From Neptuniibacter sp. (GTDB taxonomy: Bacteria > Pseudomonadota > Gammaproteobacteria > Pseudomonadales > Balneatricaceae): 7,485 bases of DNA. Position 1 is the first letter of the stretch, and every line of letters starts with the position of its first letter. The notes below the pieces were generated by a model. The model was not told where the DNA came from. It saw nothing but the letters and a program-made list of their open reading frames with translations, and did not search any database. The translations under genes and the position numbers were made by a program. Shown one piece after another: positions 5,671 through 7,485 of this stretch. The stretch lies in assembly GCA_024686055.1 (NCBI GenBank), contig JAIBDV010000138.1, positions 1 through 7,485 on the forward strand, given 5' to 3'.

Positions 5671-7176
5671 ATGGAAATTTACTTCGAGATGGAAGCGCCG
5701 CCCAGTCTTGAGCTGGCAAGAGAGGTCAGATCCCGGCTCTCACCGATACTGGCTGACAATCAGGTACCTGGAGCAAACGATTTTTTGCTGGCCGTCAGTG
5801 AGTTGCTGGTCAACCTGTGCCATCACCCTGACCCGGCACCTGACCGCTGCTGGATAACCCTGACCAGAGAACTGGGCTTGTGGGGGCTGGAAATTCTGGA
5901 TAACGGGGCACCATTCAATGGTTTTGCCAGTTTTCATCAGCCAGCTGAAGAACTCCAGGCCGGGGAGGGAGGTATGGGGTTACGACTGATCTGTCAGTTG
6001 TTCCCCGATATAAGCTACTGCCCGGGTTACCAGCGACTGGACCACCTGAATCTGATCCGTTTGACCCGGACAGACGAAGAAAGGGCAGAGACGATGCCGC
6101 TAATTATGGTGATCGATGATGACCCCGTGCAGCTCGCTCTGATACAAAGTTTTCTTGCTGATTCCTACCGTGTAAAAACAGTACAGGACTCCAGCGGAGC
6201 ACTGGAAGAAATTGTCCGCTATAAGCCTGCGCTGGTGTTATGTGATATACGAATGCCAGAACTGGATGGCTTCTCTCTCTATGATCAATTGATGCGTGTT
6301 GCCGAATTCAAAACCTTACCCTTTATCCTGATGAGTGGCTCAAAAACCCCGGAACATACCGTGCTTGCCCGTCAGAGGCCGATCGATGATTTTTTGACAA
6401 AACCGCTGAGTAAGGCACTCCTGGAAAGCTGTATCAGCCGGGCACTTTTGCGCCGAGCGCATCTGCAGACACACTATCAGCAGCAATTAAATACATTGCT
6501 GACACTTGGCCTTAAACCTACAGTGCCTGACAAGATGGGAGAATTTGAAGCCGCTGTCAGAAGCCGACAACCAACCCCTGGAGGGGGAGACCTGTTAATA
6601 CACCATTGGGATGGAGAAAATCATCTGCTCATATTCGCAGATTTGATGGGCCATGGCAGCGAAGCACATCGATATAGCTATGCTCTTGCGGGTTACCTGC
6701 GCGGGCTCTGTGTCGGTATGGCAGGCAAGCTGACACCTGCACAATTACTCAGTCAAATTTCAGTACAGTTCAACAGTGACGAGGTGCTTTCAACGACACT
6801 GGCAACCCTAATGGTTATCAAACTGGCTGCTGACGGAGTAGTAACGCTGGCAAATGCGGGTCACCCCGCGCCTGTACACATCAGTGAAACAGATCAGACG
6901 GCACTGGATATCAACGGCCCTTTGCCTGGAATGTTAACCAGCAGTGCACTCTATCAGCAACATAGCTTATTCATGCGTGCAGGTGAAAGACTCGTATGCT
7001 GGTCTGACGGACTGAATGATGCTGCAGAACCCATCGCCCCTGTTCTACAAACGATCTTAGCGCAAGGTTACCAGCAACCACCGTTGAGACTTTGCCAGAC
7101 ACTGATTAACCGATATCCGATTACCCTTACACAAGAGGTCGATGATGCAACTGTACTGGTGATTGCCCGTGGTTAA
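5671..7176 (+). CDS. sypE: SypE-like partner-switch regulator: RsbW-type kinase, REC, PP2C/SpoIIE phosphatase
   Basis: This cytoplasmic protein of 501 residues has three domains. Residues 1-135 form an RsbW-type HATPase serine kinase, with N box E44/N48 (SELLVNLCHH), G1 D77 (LDNG) and G2 GGMGL (100-104). Residues 142-260 are a receiver with D149/D150, phospho-acceptor D192 (CDIRMPELDG), S222 and K244. Residues about 290-500 are a SpoIIE/RsbU PP2C phosphatase with GGGD (D307), FADLMGHG (D324), NAGHP (395-399), WSDG (D446) and DDAT (D491/D492). All three sites look complete. The order kinase-REC-phosphatase is that of Vibrio fischeri SypE, which both phosphorylates and dephosphorylates the STAS protein SypA under REC control; HsbR-type proteins have the ATPase last. 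The start is ATG 5671 with GGAGG at 5662-5666. An in-frame ATG at 6094, exactly at the HATPase/REC junction, has its own ribosome-site-like sequence. The gene is divergent from the SypG-like gene and convergent with the SypD-like gene. The sypE name rests on architecture plus neighbours. Confidence 0.92.
   Translation: MEIYFEMEAPPSLELAREVRSRLSPILADNQVPGANDFLLAVSELLVNLCHHPDPAPDRCWITLTRELGLWGLEILDNGAPFNGFASFHQPAEELQAGEGGMGLRLICQLFPDISYCPGYQRLDHLNLIRLTRTDEERAETMPLIMVIDDDPVQLALIQSFLADSYRVKTVQDSSGALEEIVRYKPALVLCDIRMPELDGFSLYDQLMRVAEFKTLPFILMSGSKTPEHTVLARQRPIDDFLTKPLSKALLESCISRALLRRAHLQTHYQQQLNTLLTLGLKPTVPDKMGEFEAAVRSRQPTPGGGDLLIHHWDGENHLLIFADLMGHGSEAHRYSYALAGYLRGLCVGMAGKLTPAQLLSQISVQFNSDEVLSTTLATLMVIKLAADGVVTLANAGHPAPVHISETDQTALDINGPLPGMLTSSALYQQHSLFMRAGERLVCWSDGLNDAAEPIAPVLQTILAQGYQQPPLRLCQTLINRYPITLTQEVDDATVLVIARG
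6080..6096 (+). promoter_or_regulatory. Possible internal ribosome site and start codon inside the SypE-like gene
   Basis: AAAGGG at 6080-6085 lies 8 bases before an in-frame ATG at 6094 (Met142). That codon falls exactly between the HATPase and receiver domains, and the residues after it (MPLIMVIDDD) read like the natural N-terminus of a free-standing REC-PP2C protein. It could produce a 360-residue REC-phosphatase form lacking the kinase, or be a relic of two genes joined by fusion. A purine-rich stretch like this can arise by chance in coding sequence. Confidence 0.3.
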
Positions 7177-7208
7177 TTCCGTAGCTATACGCTGGCAAGC
7201 GCACAGAG

Positions 7209-7485
7209 TTAAAGATTCTGCAGCAGCAGCTGGCTTCGATTTAACCAGCGGCGTAAAGCATTTGCCAACCGGGGGAGTAAGCGATCAAGCCGGTGCGTTT
7301 CTCGATGTAACTCTGCGAGTAACCCCGGCGCGAACTGATCATTCATGACAACCCCAAGTAGACTGGCTCGCACGCTGTTGAGACGGTCATGAGCATCCAT
7401 TAACTGGCTTTCCGTCGTGATACCGGTTATGAGACACAGTAGCGCTGTATCAGCATTACAGCACACCAGTTCCGGCGGAGTGTTA
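7209..7485 (-). CDS. C-terminal 91 residues of a BY-kinase/MinD-type P-loop ATPase, probably SypD-like (cut by right edge)
   Basis: The frame enters from the right edge and ends at TAA (7211-7209). The visible part begins NTPPEL and continues ADTALLCLITGITTESQL and SLLGVVMND, matching the end of bacterial tyrosine-kinase-type ATPases (Wzc, CpsD/CapB, SypD): the DTPP of Walker B, then the strand-helix with a TT pair, then the LGVVLN strand. These proteins work with a chain-length partner in exopolysaccharide export. Two oddities are visible. The residue at the Walker B aspartate position is Asn, and the C-terminus ends LLLQNL with no tyrosine in the visible part, so the usual Tyr-rich autophosphorylation tail is absent. 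It could therefore be a non-kinase ATPase of the same superfamily. Walker A and A' lie outside the window. Its place next to the SypE-like gene parallels sypD-sypE in Vibrio fischeri, though here the two genes converge with a 32-base gap. Confidence 0.8.
   Translation of the reverse strand, partial: NTPPELVCCNADTALLCLITGITTESQLMDAHDRLNSVRASLLGVVMNDQFAPGLLAELHRETHRLDRLLPRLANALRRWLNRSQLLLQNL

Overview
The window looks like chromosomal DNA from a marine-type gammaproteobacterium. The base composition is balanced, coding density is high, and the regulators match families best known from Vibrio and related marine genera. Lineage is an inference, because no rRNA or housekeeping gene is present. Six genes are visible, two of them cut by the window edges. 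There is no RNA gene, insertion sequence or CRISPR array.

Layout, left to right. Positions 1-357 (minus) hold the N-terminal part of a YbbO-like short-chain dehydrogenase. A divergent intergenic region of about 290 bp follows. Next comes a two-gene operon on the plus strand with a 4-base stop/start overlap: a response regulator whose C-terminal part looks like a decayed half of an EAL domain (648-1415), and an 868-residue hybrid histidine kinase, PAS-PAS-HisKA-HATPase-REC-HPt (1412-4018). Convergent to it, after 12 bases, is a LuxO/SypG-type sigma-54 activator (4031-5476, minus). After a 194-bp divergent region carrying two inverted repeats comes a HATPase-REC-PP2C protein of SypE architecture (5671-7176, plus). 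The last gene is the C-terminal end of a BY-kinase/MinD-like ATPase, probably SypD-like (7209-7485, minus).

Together, the kinase with its own HPt, the LuxO-like activator, the SypE-type kinase/phosphatase and the SypD-like ATPase reproduce the regulatory core of the Vibrio fischeri syp symbiosis-polysaccharide (biofilm) locus. Here the genes alternate strands instead of running in one direction. The inferred scheme is as follows: the kinase autophosphorylates, relays phosphate through its REC and HPt, and passes it to the SypG-like activator, to the REC of the SypE-like partner switch, and possibly to the REC-EAL-like protein encoded beside it. Output would be exopolysaccharide production. 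The STAS-domain substrate expected for a SypE-like protein is not in the window and is predicted to lie beyond the right edge.
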